9,651 nt of DNA from Chryseobacterium sp. UBA6632 (GTDB lineage: Bacteria; Bacteroidota; Bacteroidia; Flavobacteriales; Weeksellaceae): the NCBI GenBank assembly GCA_002455915.1, contig DKLU01000177.1, forward strand, positions 1 to 9,651, written 5' to 3'. Positions 7,898 through 9,651 of the stretch are shown piece by piece (position 1 is the first letter of the stretch; the number at the start of each line of letters is the position of its first letter). The notes under the pieces are model-generated. The model saw only the letters and a list, made by a program, of their open reading frames with translations. It had not been told where the DNA came from and did not search any database. Made by a program: the position numbers and the translations under genes.

Positions 7898-8431
7898 ATG
7901 AATAAACAAGAATATACTATAAGTGTTTTCACCGAAAATCAGGTGGGATTACTGACTAAAATAGCAATCGTTTTTTCAAGACGTGGAGTGAATATCGAGA
8001 GTTTAAATGTTTCTCCAACAGAAATTGACAGTATTTCAAGGTTTACCATCGTAGTGAAAGAAAGCTACGAATTGGTAAGAAAAATTTCAAGACAAATTCA
8101 AAAAATGATTGATGTCATTAAGGTGTATTACAATACCGATGAAGAAATTGTTTGGCAGGAAATGGCTTTATTTAAAATTGAAACCGACATTGTTTCCGAA
8201 AAATTTCAGGTTGAAAGAATCTTACGTCAATATGGAGCGACAATCGTCTGTGTTCGAAAAGATTACACTGTGTTCAACATTGTTGGTCATTATGAAGAGA
8301 TTGATAATTTTCTTAAAGTGATAGAACCTCACGGATTATCAGAGTTCATTCGAAGCGGAAGAGTTGCAATCATCAAGGAAAATGTTGGTTTCCACCAAAA
8401 GCTCAATTCATTTGAAATGGATTATCAATAA
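7898..8431 (+). CDS. ilvN: Acetolactate synthase small (regulatory) subunit
   Basis: Regulatory subunit, 177 residues, that binds the large subunit, stimulates it and confers feedback inhibition by valine. The N-terminal ACT domain (about 5-80) contains NQVGLLTKIAIVFSRRGVNIESL. N14, G17 and N32 align with E. coli IlvH N11, G14 and N29, which line the valine site, so feedback control looks intact. Residues 85-165 match the C-terminal domain of the family (QEMALFKIETD, then ILRQYGATIV and a final SGRVAIIKE). Slightly longer than E. coli IlvH (163). The ATG follows the ilvB stop by 10 bases, so the two are co-transcribed. Its only visible partner here is the truncated ilvB. The symbol ilvH would serve equally well. 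Confidence 0.93.
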   Translation: MNKQEYTISVFTENQVGLLTKIAIVFSRRGVNIESLNVSPTEIDSISRFTIVVKESYELVRKISRQIQKMIDVIKVYYNTDEEIVWQEMALFKIETDIVSEKFQVERILRQYGATIVCVRKDYTVFNIVGHYEEIDNFLKVIEPHGLSEFIRSGRVAIIKENVGFHQKLNSFEMDYQ

Positions 8432-8456
8432 ATAGCTTATTCAATTAAACTTTGTA

Positions 8457-8485
8457 TCTGTTGCGTTAAAATTTAAGACAACAGA
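8457..8485 (+). repeat. Long dyad (hairpin) in the ilvN-ilvC gap
   Basis: Perfect 7-base arms TCTGTTG (8457-8463) and CAACAGA (8479-8485) enclose a 2x2 mismatch, CG opposite GA, then inner arms TTAA and TTAA around a 3-base AAT centre. In RNA this folds as 7 + 4 base pairs. No U-run follows on the plus strand, so it is not a standard terminator. It could be an mRNA processing or stability element between ilvN and ilvC, a binding site for a dimeric regulator, or part of an attenuator. No leader peptide rich in Ile, Leu or Val codons is visible. Confidence 0.5.
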
Positions 8486-8508
8486 ATTATAAAAATTTAA
8501 AATAAAAC

Positions 8509-8522
8509 GAAGCATTGGCTTC
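8509..8522 (+). repeat. Small hairpin upstream of the ilvC start
   Basis: GAAGC and GCTTC form a perfect 5-base stem around the loop ATTG, ending 29 bases before the ilvC ATG. The DNA around it is very A-rich (the leader just before the ATG is AAATTATAAAAATT), so the hairpin would stand alone in an otherwise unstructured leader. It could affect translation initiation or RNA stability; its short length means chance cannot be excluded. Confidence 0.3.
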
Positions 8523-8551
8523 AACAAATTAACAATCAAATTATAAAAATT

Positions 8552-9613
8552 ATGGCACTAATTAAGTTTGCAGGAGTAGAAGAAAATGTAGTAACAAGAG
8601 AAGAATTTCCGGTAGAAAAAGCGCAGGAAGTATTACAGAACGAAACAGTTGCGGTTTTAGGATACGGAATTCAGGGACCTGGACAGGCTTTAAATCTTAA
8701 AGACAACGGAATCAACGTGATTGTAGGACAAAGAAAAAATTCGAAAAGTTGGGATAAAGCAGTTGCAGACGGGTTTGTTCCCGGAGAAACTTTGTTTGAA
8801 CTTGAAGAAGCGGCAGATAAAGGAACAATCCTTTGCTATCTTCTGAGCGATGCCGCACAAATCGAGTTTTGGCCGACTTTACAGAAATATTTAACCCCTG
8901 GAAAAACGCTTTATTTTTCACATGGTTTTGGAGTAACTTATAATCACCAGACAAGCATCGTTCCTCCAAAAGATGTTGATGTTGTGTTGGTTGCACCAAA
9001 AGGTTCGGGAACATCATTAAGAAGACTTTTTGTGGAAGGTAAAGGGTTGAACAGTAGTTTTGCCATTCATCAGGATGCAACAGGAAATGCAAAAGATAAA
9101 GTTGTTGCATTGGGAATTGCTGTTGGAAGTGGTTATTTATTTGAAACCAATTTTAAGAAAGAGGTTTACAGTGATTTAGTTGGGGAAAGAGGAACTTTGA
9201 TGGGAGCGATCCAAGGGATTTTTGCTGCTCAGTTTGAAGTGTTGAGAGCAAAAGGGCATTCTCCGTCGGAAGCTTTTAACGAAACTGTGGAAGAGTTAAC
9301 CCAATCTCTAATGCCTTTGGTTGCAGAAAACGGGATGGACTGGATGTATGCCAACTGTTCTACGACCGCGCAGAGAGGTGCTTTAGACTGGTGGAAAAAG
9401 TTCTATGAAGCGACAAAACCTGTATTTGAAGAGTTGTATGAAAGTGTAGAACAAGGGCAGGAATCTCAAAAATCTATTTCAAGCAACAGTAAAGAAGATT
9501 ACAGAGAAAAGCTGAATGCAGAATTGGATGAATTGAAAAACAGTGAATTATGGCAAGCCGGAAAAGCCGTAAGAGCGCTTCGTCCGGATAGAGCCTTTGA
9601 ATATGAAAACTAA
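8552..9613 (+). CDS. ilvC: Ketol-acid reductoisomerase (NADP+), class I, Bacteroidetes type
   Basis: Converts acetolactate or acetohydroxybutyrate to the dihydroxy acid by Mg-dependent isomerisation and NADPH reduction, the step after acetolactate synthase; cytoplasmic. 353 residues, the short class I form. The Rossmann motif GYGIQGPGQALNL (37-49) is followed by VGQRKNSKSW (58-67), whose Arg and Ser residues are typical of NADPH preference. SHGFGV (123-128) contains the catalytic-site histidine H124. Metal ligands are expected at D208 and E212 in SDLVGERGTLMGAI, and E244 and E248 in NETVEELTQSL. The YANCSTTAQRGALDW segment is typical of Bacteroidetes homologues. The ATG follows an A-rich leader without Shine-Dalgarno, and MALIKFAG is a plausible N-terminus. 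It lies 120 bases after ilvN, a longer gap than elsewhere in the operon, and that gap holds two inverted repeats. No terminator is visible in the last 38 bases of the window, so the operon may continue. Confidence 0.96.
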   Translation: MALIKFAGVEENVVTREEFPVEKAQEVLQNETVAVLGYGIQGPGQALNLKDNGINVIVGQRKNSKSWDKAVADGFVPGETLFELEEAADKGTILCYLLSDAAQIEFWPTLQKYLTPGKTLYFSHGFGVTYNHQTSIVPPKDVDVVLVAPKGSGTSLRRLFVEGKGLNSSFAIHQDATGNAKDKVVALGIAVGSGYLFETNFKKEVYSDLVGERGTLMGAIQGIFAAQFEVLRAKGHSPSEAFNETVEELTQSLMPLVAENGMDWMYANCSTTAQRGALDWWKKFYEATKPVFEELYESVEQGQESQKSISSNSKEDYREKLNAELDELKNSELWQAGKAVRALRPDRAFEYEN

Positions 9614-9651
9614 TACATTATGTTACCCATCTTTAGATTTAATTAAAAAAG

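Noticed and set aside
8447..8454. AAACTTTG as a -7 box for an ilvC promoter
   Set aside because: The TA is one base too far from TTTG to fit TAnnTTTG, and no TTG lies at the right distance upstream.
9620..9646. Eight-codon open frame after ilvC
   Set aside because: It ends at once (MLPIFRFN then stop) and matches nothing; I see neither a gene nor a terminator in 9614-9651.
1..9651. A previously undescribed multi-gene system, mobile element, CRISPR array, tRNA or rRNA
   Set aside because: All long genes belong to well-known families. No transposase, integrase, terminal repeats, repeat-spacer pattern or structured RNA gene was seen; the only real anomaly is the comEC/ilvB junction.

Overview
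The window looks like a chromosomal segment of a flavobacterium in the Chryseobacterium/Weeksellaceae range. The basis is low G+C content, A-rich leaders without Shine-Dalgarno sequences, Bacteroidetes-type promoters (TTG, then TAnnTTTG), a single-anchor b558-type succinate dehydrogenase, and a class I ketol-acid reductoisomerase of Bacteroidetes type. The genus is an impression from protein similarity recalled by eye, not a search result.

Left half, all on the minus strand. Transcription runs right to left through a ComEC/Rec2-like gene (5322-6884), the operon sdhC-sdhA-sdhB (5178 down to 1696), a rho-independent terminator (about 1641-1677), and a separately promoted lipoprotein gene with a thioredoxin-like domain (1559 down to 18). 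The sdh genes are 15 and 24 bases apart and encode a complete type-B succinate:menaquinone oxidoreductase: five-helix dihaem anchor, flavoprotein and iron-sulfur subunit. A good promoter match precedes sdhC. A CRP/FNR-like dyad sits just upstream of it, and this dyad could instead be the comEC terminator.

Right half, all on the plus strand. It holds a branched-chain amino acid segment: the 3' part of ilvB (to 7887), ilvN (7898-8431) and ilvC (8552-9613). The ilvN-ilvC gap carries a strong 29-base dyad and a second small hairpin.

The main oddity is the centre. Around 6865-6892 the comEC gene, reading left, and the ilvB gene, reading right, abut head to head, and both lack their 5' ends. ComEC lacks its N-terminal membrane segments. 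IlvB lacks about 220 residues, including the whole N-terminal ThDP (PYR) domain with the catalytic glutamate. Either a deletion (or other rearrangement) joined the two genes, or the sequence is misassembled at this point. If the junction is real, this locus cannot make an active acetolactate synthase although ilvN and ilvC are intact. I see no mobile element, CRISPR array, RNA gene or undescribed multi-gene system; the rest is conserved housekeeping content.
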